Source: Hyphomicrobiales bacterium (GTDB taxonomy: Bacteria > Pseudomonadota > Alphaproteobacteria > Rhodobacterales > Rhodobacteraceae). From it: 7,310 nt of DNA. Position 1 is the first letter of the stretch. Every line of letters starts with the position of its first letter. Shown here piece by piece: positions 1 to 5,180 of the stretch. The stretch lies in assembly GCA_003558415.1 (NCBI GenBank), contig PWLT01000228.1, forward strand, positions 1 to 7,310. The letters are read 5' to 3'. Below the pieces are notes generated by a model. It had not been told where the DNA came from and searched no databases. It was given only the letters and a program-made list of their open reading frames with translations. The position numbers were made by a program, and so were the translations under genes.

Positions 1-474
1 GCCACGAGTAATCGCAAGCTGGCCGAGGCTCTCGGGGTGAGCGAGACGGCGGTCCGGAAGGCGCTGGCGGCGGGGCGGATCAGCCGGGACGCCGACGGCG
101 GGTTCGACATCGCCAGGGTCAAGCGGCAGTGGGCCGGCAACACCGACGCGGCGCAGCAGCGGCCGGCGGCGAAGGCGAATCCGAACCTGCGACCGGTGCC
201 GGCGGCCGCCCTGGAGAGCGTGCGCGAGACGCTGCGGGATCAGGGCGAGGAGCCCGCAGCCGGCGGCCCGAGCTTCCTACAGGCGCGCACGGCCAACGAG
301 GTCCTCAAGGCCCAGGAGCGCAAGCTCCGCCTGCAGCGGCTGAAGGGCGAGCTGATCGACCGGGCTCGGGCAACGGCGCAGGTCTTCACCTTGGCCCGGC
401 AGGAGCGGGATGCGTGGGTGATGCTGGCAGGAACTGGCCGGTTCGGCAATAAAGGCTGGGCAAACGCGGCTTGA
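1..474 (+). CDS. Phage terminase small subunit-like protein, 5'-partial and C-terminally truncated
   Basis: The reading frame is open from the first base of the window, so the gene starts upstream; the GTG at 37 is internal. The N-terminal part (NRKLAEALGVSETAVRKALA) reads as a helix-turn-helix of the type in Nu1-like terminase small subunits, which bind phage DNA and hand it to the large subunit for packaging. After a linker comes an Arg/Lys/Glu-rich helical stretch (LKAQERKLRLQRLKGELIDR) ending in LARQERDAWV, as in alphaproteobacterial prophage proteins of this class. Those usually continue for several dozen residues after RDAWV. Here the last 18 codons (from about 421) look unrelated and end at TGA 472-474, so I infer a deletion or recombination joint near 420. 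No other phage gene is in the window, so this is a prophage remnant and probably non-functional. The family assignment is from memory of the sequence style. Confidence 0.6.
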   Translation, partial: ATSNRKLAEALGVSETAVRKALAAGRISRDADGGFDIARVKRQWAGNTDAAQQRPAAKANPNLRPVPAAALESVRETLRDQGEEPAAGGPSFLQARTANEVLKAQERKLRLQRLKGELIDRARATAQVFTLARQERDAWVMLAGTGRFGNKGWANAA

Positions 475-478
475 GGAG
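473..478 (+). promoter_or_regulatory. Ribosome-binding site of the SDR gene
   Basis: GAGGAG lies 8 nt before the GTG at 487 and decides the start of the dehydrogenase. It overlaps the TGA stop (472-474) of the truncated phage reading frame, so the two frames are in a translational-coupling arrangement, whether by chance or as a result of the joint. Confidence 0.7.
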
Positions 479-486
479 AAGACGAC

Positions 487-1281
487 GTGGATCTGGGATT
501 GCAGGGGCGGGTTGCGGTGCTCACCGGTCCGGCCAAGGGGATGGGTGCGGCGGTGACCTTGGGTTTTGCCCGCGAGGGCACCAATCTGGTGCTGGTGGGG
601 CGGGACACGGCCGCCATCGCGCCGGTTGCGGCCGAGACGCGAACGCTCGGGGTTGGGGTGGAGGTCGTGGCCTGCGACGTGACCGACAGCGCCGCCTGTT
701 TGGCTACCGCCGAACGGGCTCGGGCCGCGTTCGGCGGGCGCATCGACATCCTCGTGAACATTGCCGGTGGCTCCGGACCCATCGGCAAGGCCGGGGCTGA
801 GACCACGCAGGACGAGTTCGACGAGATCGTGCTGCTCAACATGCGCGGGCCCTTCAACATGATCCGCGCGGTGGCCCCCACCATGCAGGCGCAAGGCTAT
901 GGCCGCATCGTGAATGTAGGCGGCACGTTCGGCATGCGTGGCAAGGCCGGAAGGCTGGCTTATTCCAGCAGCAAGTGGGGGTTGCGCGGCATCACCAAGA
1001 GCTTCGCACTCGAACTTGGCGCCGATGGTATCACGGTGAACACCGTGGCCCCGGGCATGGTGGACGGGCCGCGCTTTCGCACCAAGGTGGTGCCCGAGAT
1101 GGCCCGCCGGCTGGGCATCTCAGAGGCAGAGGCGATCGAGCGCCACGCTGCGGATTATGCTCTACGGCGGATCAGCACGGCCGAGGACGTGGCGCACGCC
1201 TGCCTGTTCCTCGCGTCGGACCGTGCACGGCAGATCACCGGCGCCGATCTCGCCGTGGATGGCGGCTGGGCCGCGCTCTGA
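487..1281 (+). CDS. SDR family NAD(P)-dependent oxidoreductase
   Basis: A 264-residue classical short-chain dehydrogenase/reductase of normal family length, a soluble Rossmann-fold enzyme reducing or oxidising a carbonyl/alcohol with NAD(P). Visible motifs: cofactor loop TGPAKGMG (residues 13-20), CDV (63-65), NIAGG in place of NNAG (91-95), structural Asn118, active-site YSSSK with Tyr159 and Lys163, APG (188-190), and a C-terminal VDGGW typical of the family. The usual catalytic serine, 13 residues before the tyrosine, is Gly146 (NVGGTFG), followed by Thr147. The GTG start is chosen from the GAGGAG at 473-478. There is no close partner gene: a phage fragment lies upstream and transposon debris downstream, so it may be the last survivor of a host operon. 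The substrate cannot be told from sequence. SDR membership is near certain. Confidence 0.93.
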   Translation: MDLGLQGRVAVLTGPAKGMGAAVTLGFAREGTNLVLVGRDTAAIAPVAAETRTLGVGVEVVACDVTDSAACLATAERARAAFGGRIDILVNIAGGSGPIGKAGAETTQDEFDEIVLLNMRGPFNMIRAVAPTMQAQGYGRIVNVGGTFGMRGKAGRLAYSSSKWGLRGITKSFALELGADGITVNTVAPGMVDGPRFRTKVVPEMARRLGISEAEAIERHAADYALRRISTAEDVAHACLFLASDRARQITGADLAVDGGWAAL

Positions 1282-1640
1282 CGGCGGCCGAGCAGGCGGT
1301 GCCGAAGCCGCTGGCGGCCCGCACCTTGTCGCGGGTCATAAAGACGGCGATGGGGCCGGCCGGTGGGGCCCGGAGCGCAGAGGTCGCGGCCCTAGCGGTC
1401 TGGCCGGGGGCGGTGAAGCTGGTACGGCTGCCGCAAGATGACGTCCATCACTCAGGCGTCCAACGGGCGTCGACGTGATCGATGGCCATCGGGATGGCCC
1501 GACCAGGACGACGCCATGACCGAATTTGGTGGATGAGGTGGCAGATCGTGCATCCTCGGTGATGTTCAAGGTCATCGCATGAAGCCATACCATCAACGAG
1601 GATACTGTCGTTCGATTGCCGCGCCCAGGGGCGAACATGG
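1282..1640. other. Stretch without a recognisable gene
   Basis: No reading frame in this stretch resembles a family I know. A plus-strand frame runs on from within the SDR gene to 1478, and a minus-strand frame covers 1448-1813; neither has a ribosome-binding site or motif to support it. G+C content falls somewhat after about 1550. It may be degraded host or element DNA between the SDR and the IS256 relic. Confidence 0.5.
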
Positions 1641-1980
1641 AGATCGATCTGTTGCTCGAAGTGCAGCATTAGGGAGTTCCTCGGATCCTGCATCAGGTGA
1701 TCGAGACCGAGGTTGAGCCGTTCATTGCTTCGCACGCCGAACTGGAGGACGCGCAGGGTCGCCGGTCGGCTGTCGAAACAGGCACGCCCCGAGCGCGCGA
1801 TCCAGACCGGCATCGGCCCGCTCGCCGCGCATCGGCCGAAGGTCCAGGACCGCGGCGACGGCTTCAGCAGCGAGGTATGCGCTTCACCTCAAAGCTGCTC
1901 CAGCCATCCATAAGGCGCACGAAGTACGTTGAGGACCTGTTGTCCCTCCGCGACCTTCTGGCGAAAACAGCCCTAGCGTC
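1641..1980 (+). pseudogene. Degraded IS256-family transposase relic, N-terminal part only
   Basis: Three stretches in alternating frames resemble the N-terminal part of an IS256/mutator-type transposase. In frame 2 about 1690-1760: LHQVIETEVEPFIASHAELE. In frame 3 about 1760-1875: PERAIQTGIGPLAAHRPKVQ then DRGDGF. Back in frame 2 about 1875-1950: MRFTSKLLQPSIRRTKYVED. In intact relatives these parts follow in one frame (IQTGIGP, then RFTS..LPP..RRTK), before the first catalytic Asp. At least two frameshifts separate them, and nothing of the catalytic domain follows because the IS200-type left end begins near 1985. This belongs to a different IS256 subgroup from the two elements at 2175-4933. 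Edges are approximate; no terminal repeat was identified on its left side. Confidence 0.7.
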
Positions 1981-1992
1981 AGCGGGAGACCC

Positions 1993-2009
1993 CCCCGGCT
2001 TTGCCGGGG
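1993..2009 (+). repeat. Hairpin at the left end of the IS200-type element
   Basis: A 7-bp perfect stem CCCCGGC/GCCGGGG with a TTT loop lies about 85 bp before tnpA. Its place and shape match the subterminal recognition hairpin of IS200/IS605 left ends. A second small palindrome, GTCAAA-G-TTTGAC, follows at 2015-2027. Both could also fold in RNA and damp read-through transcription into tnpA, as known for IS200. Confidence 0.55.
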
Positions 2010-2092
2010 AGGCAGTCAAAGTTTGACGGTTACGGCAGTCCATCGCCGGGTTCCGTTCGTGAGCAACCACGCACGCGAATGGAACACCGACG

Positions 2093-2174
2093 ATGGACGC
2101 CTACCGGAGCCTAAGTCACAGTGTCTGGGACTGCAAATACCACATTGTTTTCATTCCGAAATGCCGACGGAAGA
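2093..2174 (+). pseudogene. tnpA: IS200-type transposase TnpA, 5' piece
   Basis: Codons 1-27, beginning MDAYRSLSHSVWDCKYHIVF and continuing IPKCRRK, are the characteristic start of IS200/IS605 Y1 HUH transposases. The gene is cut at 2174 by IS256-A. Base 2174 is the last base of the left target duplication; joined to 4942 it completes the Thr codon (A+CG), so the frame is restored exactly by removing 2175-4941. The piece carries neither the HUH motif nor the catalytic tyrosine, which lie further on in the family. Confidence 0.88.
2167..2174. repeat. Target-site duplication of IS256-A, left copy
   Basis: ACGGAAGA, repeated at 4934-4941. Its length of 8 bp matches the 8-9 bp produced by the IS256 family. 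Confidence 0.9.
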
Positions 2175-2201
2175 GGCCGTGTAACCTGATGTCTGGAAAT
2201 T
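2175..2201 (+). repeat. Left terminal inverted repeat of IS256-A
   Basis: Pairs with 4907-4933. The inner 19 nt (AACCTGATGTCTGGAAATT) match perfectly; the outer 8 nt agree at only a few positions, mostly by transitions. It is nearly the same as the left repeat of IS256-B. Confidence 0.88.
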
Positions 2202-2227
2202 GGCTTCACGGCGGTGGAGCTGTGGCG

Positions 2228-2259
2228 GCCTGTTGCCGCCCCGCGGGGCGGCAACAGGC
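2228..2259. repeat. 32-bp perfect palindrome in the leader of IS256-A
   Basis: A gapless perfect palindrome centred between 2243 and 2244 (half-site runs GCCTGTTGCCGCCCCG), beginning 53 nt from the left end and ending 45 nt before the transposase start at 2305. IS256-B has a perfect palindrome of different sequence at the matching place (2463-2498). As RNA it would form a very stable hairpin before the ribosome-binding site, which could block read-through transcription or translation from outside. That role is inference. Confidence 0.9.
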
Positions 2260-2411
2260 GAATCGAGCGTATGGGATGTTCCTCCCACCAAGAAGGAACC
2301 TCCGATGCCCGACGAGTACCGCGATACGATCATTGCCAGTGTCATGGAACAACTCGTTGCCGAAGGCCCGCAGGCCATGGCTCGGGTCATCACCGCCTTG
2401 ATGAACCTGGC

Positions 2412-2419
2412 CATGCGCA
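2412..2419. repeat. Target-site duplication of IS256-B, left copy
   Basis: CATGCGCA, repeated at 3789-3796. It falls in the LAMR codons of the transposase gene of element A. Confidence 0.9.
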
Positions 2420-2447
2420 GGTCGTGTAACCTGAGGTCTGTAAATTT
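2420..2447 (+). repeat. Left terminal inverted repeat of IS256-B
   Basis: Pairs with 3761-3788: AACCTG, then after two mismatches GTCTGTAAATTT, are shared with the complement of the right end; the outermost 8 nt are poorly matched, as in element A. Confidence 0.85.
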
Positions 2448-2462
2448 CGCTGAGCGGGTCGG

Positions 2463-2498
2463 TCAGCACGGCCGGGGCCATGGCCCCGGCCGTGCTGA
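2463..2498. repeat. 36-bp perfect palindrome in the leader of IS256-B
   Basis: A gapless perfect palindrome centred on CCATGG (half-site TCAGCACGGCCGGGGCCA), beginning 43 nt from the left end and ending 39 nt before the transposase start. Its position is equivalent to the 32-bp palindrome of element A while the sequence is unrelated, which points to selection for the fold. Confidence 0.92.
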
Positions 2499-2873
2499 GG
2501 CTCCATCCCGGTTCTGTCCTTTGCCGAGGAGAACCGGATGCAGACCCCGCACGATAGGACCGTCGCCGAGCTGATGGAACAGCTGATCGAAACCGGCCCC
2601 GAGGGAATGGCCGCGGTGTTCACCGCGATGCTGAACTTGGCCATGCGCATCGAGCGCGAGCGCCATGTCGGCGCGCAGGCTTACGAGCGCTCGCCCGAGC
2701 GCAGCGGGTATGCCAACGGCTACAAGCCCAAGAAGCTCGACACCCCGGCCGGCACCCTGACTGTCGAGGTCCCCAAGAGCCGTGGCGGCGACGCGCCGTT
2801 CTATCCGCAGGCGCTCGAACGAGGGCGGCGCTCATCACGGGCCGTCATGCTCGCCATCGCCCAGATGTACATC

Positions 2874-2887
2874 CCCAGATTGCCGGG
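2874..2887 (+). repeat. Short insertion 1, in the transposase of IS256-B
   Basis: CCCAGATTGCCGGG stands between the codons of MYI and QGVSTRD, where element A reads MYVCGVSTRD without interruption. Its 14 nt shift the frame. It starts CCCAG and ends CCGGG like the insertion at 4087-4102. Confidence 0.8.
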
Positions 2888-3259
2888 CAGGGCGTGTCGA
2901 CGCGCGACGTCCTGAAGGTCATGGCCGAGTTCGGGCTCGAGAGCCTCTCTTCCGCCCAAGTCAGCCGCGCCGCAGTTCTCATGGATGCGGAGCTCGAGGC
3001 CTGGCGCACCCGCCAGCTCGGCGCCTTCCCCTACCTGTTCCTCGACGCGCGCTACGAAAAGGTCCGCATCGACGGCGTGGTGCGCGATGCCGCCATCCTC
3101 TCCGCGGTCGGGATCGACGCCAACGGCAAGCGCAGCGTGCTGGGCCTCTCCGTCGCCCTCTTTGAGGCCGAGGTCCACTGGCGGGGCTTCCTCGACAGCC
3201 TCGTGGCCCGCGGCCTGCGCGGCGTCCGCTTCATCACCAGCGACGACCACGCAGGCCTC

Positions 3260-3275
3260 CCGAGAGGGCATCTGG
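3260..3275 (+). repeat. Short insertion 2, in the transposase of IS256-B
   Basis: About 16 nt (CCGAGAGGGCATCTGG) stand between DDHAGL and AARKAV, where element A has a single Lys codon. The exact edges can slide by a few bases. It contains GCATCTGG, related to GCATCCGG of insertion 4. Confidence 0.75.
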
Positions 3276-3760
3276 GTCGCTGCACGCAAGGCCGTCTTTC
3301 CTGGTGCGATCTGGCAGCGCTGCCAGTTCCACCTCGCCCGCAACGCCATCCAGCACGCCCCCAGCGCTACCGCCCGAAAGGCCATCGGCCGCCAGCTGCG
3401 CGCCGTCTGGAACGCCACCGACCGCCCCAGCGCCGAGGCCGAACTCGCCCACATCGTCAAGGCATACGCCGACGGTGCGCCGAAGCTCGCCGCATGGCTC
3501 GAACATGCCATCCCCGAGGGCCTCGCCGTGTTCTCACTTTCAGAGGCCCACTGGCGGCGCCGTGCGCACCGCCAACCCCATCGAGCGCGCCATCCAGCAG
3601 GAGCTCAAACGGCGCACCCGCAAGATCCGCGTCTTTCCCAACGAGGCCGCCCTCGAGCGCCTCACAACCGCCATCCTCGTCGAAATCGACGAAGAATGGA
3701 TCGCTGCCGACCGCGCATACATCACAATGAGCAGCCGGGATGGGTGACACCAGCCAAGCC

Positions 3761-3788
3761 AAATTTACAGACAACAGGTTGCGTAATC
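3761..3788 (-). repeat. Right terminal inverted repeat of IS256-B
   Basis: AAATTTACAGACAACAGGTT followed by GCGTAATC. It is complementary to the left repeat over most of the inner 20 nt. Confidence 0.85.
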
Positions 3789-3796
3789 CATGCGCA
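3789..3796. repeat. Target-site duplication of IS256-B, right copy
   Basis: CATGCGCA, identical to 2412-2419. The preceding C is also matched on both sides, but 8 bp agrees with the duplication of element A and leaves both elements with the same end, GCGTAATC. Confidence 0.9.
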
Positions 3797-4086
3797 TGGA
3801 ACGTGAGCAGTTTCTGGGTGCCGGACACTACGAACGCGCCGTCGATCGGCGCGGCTACGCGAACGGTACCAAGCCCAAGCTGATCGACACGCTCGCCGGC
3901 ACGCTCAGCCTGGAGGTGCCCAAGACGGCCGGAACGGACGAGCCATATTACCCGCAAGCGTTGGAGCGCGGCCGACGCTCGTGCCGCGCGGTCATGCTGG
4001 CGGTGGCCGAGATGTATGTGTGTGGCGTCTCGACCCGCGACGCCGAGCGGGTCATGGCCGAGTTCGGATTGAAGAGCCTGTCATCG

Positions 4087-4102
4087 ACCCCAGTCATCCG
4101 GG
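4087..4102 (+). repeat. Short insertion 3, in the transposase of IS256-A
   Basis: ACCCCAGTCATCCGGG stands before ACCCAGGTCAGTCGGG (4103-4118); element B reads SSAQVSRAA here without it. It can be seen either as an imperfect 16-bp tandem duplication (about 11 of 16 positions the same) or as an inserted piece holding CCAGTCATCCGG. Confidence 0.8.
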
Positions 4103-4516
4103 ACCCAGGTCAGTCGGGCCGCCAAGCTTCTCGATGAGGAACTCGAAGCCTGGCGCCGTCGGCAGCTCGGCGAAATCCATTATCTCTTCCTGGACGCCCG
4201 CTACGAGAAATCCCGGCAGAGCGGTGTCGTGCGCGATGCTGCTGTGCTGTCTGCATTCGGTGTCGGGGCAGATGGCCGTCGCCGTATCCTCGGCGTCTCG
4301 GTCGCACTCTCCGAGGCCGAAGTCCACTGGCGGGACTTCTTGGAAAGCCTGGTTGCGCGCAGCATGCGCGGCGTGCGGTTCATCACCGCCGACGATCATG
4401 CTGGCTTGAAGGCCGCCCGCAAAGCCGTGCTCGGCGGCGCCATCTGGCAACGCTGCCAGTTCCATCTGGCGCAGAACGCCATCCATCACGCACCGACAGC
4501 GGCAATTCGAAAGCGC

Positions 4517-4529
4517 CCAGGCATCCGGT
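4517..4529 (+). repeat. Short insertion 4, in the transposase of IS256-A
   Basis: CCAGGCATCCGGT, 13 nt, stands between the codons of AIRKR and RGSQLREIW; element B reads TARKAIGRQLRAVW with no gap. It holds CCAGGCATCCGG, one base different from the 12-mer in insertion 3. Confidence 0.78.
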
Positions 4530-4906
4530 CGGGGCAGCCAATTGCGCGAGATCTGGAACGCCAAGAACCTCGCCGCCGCCGAAGACGAGCTGAAATCCCT
4601 GGTCGATGCCTATCGCAAAATCGCGCCAGAGCTGGCCGCTTGGCTCGAGGTCGCCATCCCCGAAGGCCTCGCTGTCTTCAACCTGCCAGAACATCACCGC
4701 AAGCGCATGCGGACCTCGAACCCGATCGAACGCGCCGTCCAGCAGGAGCTCAAGCGACGCACCGTCAAAGTCCGCGTCTTCCCCAACAACGCCTCGCTGC
4801 TGCGTCTCGTCACCGCTGTTCTCGTCGAAATCGACGAAACATGGCTGGCTTCAACACAACCCTACATCAACTGGAACACCCCGGATGCTTGATCGGGCCA
4901 CCAACG

Positions 4907-4933
4907 AATTTCCAGACATCAGGTTGCGTAATC
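4907..4933 (-). repeat. Right terminal inverted repeat of IS256-A
   Basis: Complement of the left repeat. It contains CCAGACATCAGG at 4912-4923, the stretch resembled by the short insertions at 4087-4102 and 4517-4529. The outer end GTTGCGTAATC is identical to that of IS256-B. Confidence 0.88.
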
Positions 4934-4941
4934 ACGGAAGA
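4934..4941. repeat. Target-site duplication of IS256-A, right copy
   Basis: ACGGAAGA, identical to 2167-2174, immediately after the right terminal repeat. Confidence 0.9.
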
Positions 4942-5000
4942 CGCTCTATGTCGAGCTGCGTCGGCACTTGGGCGAGGTGTTTCGCCAACTCGCTTTCTAG
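4942..5000 (+). pseudogene. tnpA: IS200-type transposase TnpA, continuation then truncation
   Basis: Directly after the right target duplication of IS256-A the frame reads LYVELRRHLGEVFRQLAF and stops at TAG 4998-5000. This is the expected continuation of the TnpA started at 2093 (compare the family pattern LY.ELR.HLGEVFR.LA). The full protein is about 140 residues; only 46 are represented in the two pieces. The TAG lies within the CTAG that flanks the IS1380 element. The missing two thirds, with the HUH and Tyr residues, is not found beyond that element. Confidence 0.85.
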
Positions 5001-5016
5001 CCCGATCTATGCATCA
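5001..5016 (+). repeat. Terminal inverted repeat of the IS1380 element, 3' side of its gene
   Basis: CCCGATCTATGCATCA; pairs with 6611-6626 with mismatches only at three central positions. Confidence 0.82.
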
Positions 5017-5180
5017 GCGGCGTCCGCTTGCGCCGCTACGGCGGGTTTCCGCGCTGGATTCTAGATTCGCCGAGATCGGCGACGACGGCGATCGCCGCAC
5101 TCTCTCGGGGAGGCGCGGTGCGGGACTTGGTCTTGGGTTGCGGGGCTCGTGCGGGCTGGGACTGCTGTCGGGGCGTGGCG

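Larger units (their letters stand above)
2538..3747 (+). pseudogene. IS256-family transposase of element B, frameshifted
   Basis: ATG 2538 follows GAGGAG at 2526-2531. The N-terminal part runs MQTPHDRTVAELMEQLIETG onward and closely follows the transposase of element A. Three lesions break the frame: a 14-nt insertion at 2874-2887 (frame 3 to 2), a 16-nt insertion at about 3260-3275 (frame 2 to 3), and one extra base near 3553-3556 (frame 3 to 1). With these removed the gene has 393 codons including stop (392 residues), the family norm. The catalytic residues are encoded but in different frames: Asp in FLDARYEK (3044-3046), Asp in TSDDHAG (3242-3244), Glu in NPIERAIQQELKRRT (3583-3585); CQFH is also present. 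No full-length product is possible without these repairs. Confidence 0.9.
2420..3788 (+). mobile_element. IS256-family element B (inner), inserted in element A
   Basis: The element is 1369 bp, bounded by terminal inverted repeats at 2420-2447 and 3761-3788 and by the 8-bp target duplication CATGCGCA at 2412-2419 and 3789-3796. It lies in the same orientation as the transposase it interrupts. It is a relative of A, not a copy: the end sequences are close (AACCTGAGGTCTGTAAATTT against AACCTGATGTCTGGAAATT), but the transposases differ at many residues and the leaders are unrelated. It encodes one frameshifted transposase. Confidence 0.92.
2305..4892 (+). pseudogene. IS256-family transposase of element A, split and frameshifted
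   Basis: The coding parts are 2305-2419 and 3797-4892, divided by element B and one 8-bp duplication. ATG 2305 follows AAGGA at 2293-2297. Joined, the sequence reads LMNLAMR then MEREQFLGAGHYERAVDRRG, with the frame intact across the joint. Two further lesions break it: a 16-nt insertion at 4087-4102 (frame 1 to 2) and a 13-nt insertion at 4517-4529 (frame 2 to 3). Removing these gives 394 codons including stop, normal for the family. The DDE residues are all still encoded: Asp in FLDARYEK (codon 4193-4195), Asp in TADDHAG (4391-4393), Glu in NPIERAVQQELKRRT (4728-4730), plus the CQFH motif of the family. The protein is dead as it stands but only mildly decayed. Each lesion was placed by comparison with the transposase of element B, which lacks it. 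Confidence 0.9.
2175..4933 (+). mobile_element. IS256-family element A (outer), interrupted by element B
   Basis: The element spans 2759 bp as it stands; without element B and one of its duplication copies it is 1382 bp, the usual size for IS256-family elements. Terminal inverted repeats at 2175-2201 and 4907-4933 share AACCTGATGTCTGGAAATT, with more divergent outer tips. The 8-bp target duplication ACGGAAGA lies at 2167-2174 and 4934-4941. It inserted into the IS200-type tnpA in the same orientation as that gene. It carries one transposase gene, now inactivated by element B and by two short frame-breaking insertions. Boundaries are firm because the tnpA frame is restored exactly on excision. 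Confidence 0.92.
1985..5000 (+). mobile_element. IS200/IS605-type element remnant, interrupted by IS256-A and truncated
   Basis: The remnant consists of a left-end region with a hairpin (1993-2009), about 80 bp of leader, and the first 46 codons of a tnpA split by IS256-A. The rest of tnpA and the right end are not found: the frame stops at 4998-5000 where the IS1380 element begins, and the sequence beyond that element (6631 on) does not continue tnpA. IS200/IS605 elements move as single strands and recognise subterminal hairpins, which fits the hairpin seen here. The outer left boundary is only estimated. Confidence 0.65.

Noticed and set aside
240..894. Two overlapping minus-strand frames of 205-214 codons
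   Set aside because: They are antisense to the SDR and terminase-like genes, Arg/Pro/Ser-rich and without motifs.
1448..1813. Minus-strand frame of 121 codons
   Set aside because: It overlaps the IS256 relic on the opposite strand and has no recognisable domain or ribosome-binding site; no support beyond being open.
2801..3511. 236-codon open frame on the minus strand
   Set aside because: It is antisense to the IS256-B transposase and its composition mirrors that gene; no family recognised.
2874..4529. Programmed ribosomal frameshifting as the way to express the IS256 transposases
   Set aside because: IS256-family transposases are normally single frames, the shifts come with 13-16 extra bases, and no slippery run lies at the sites.
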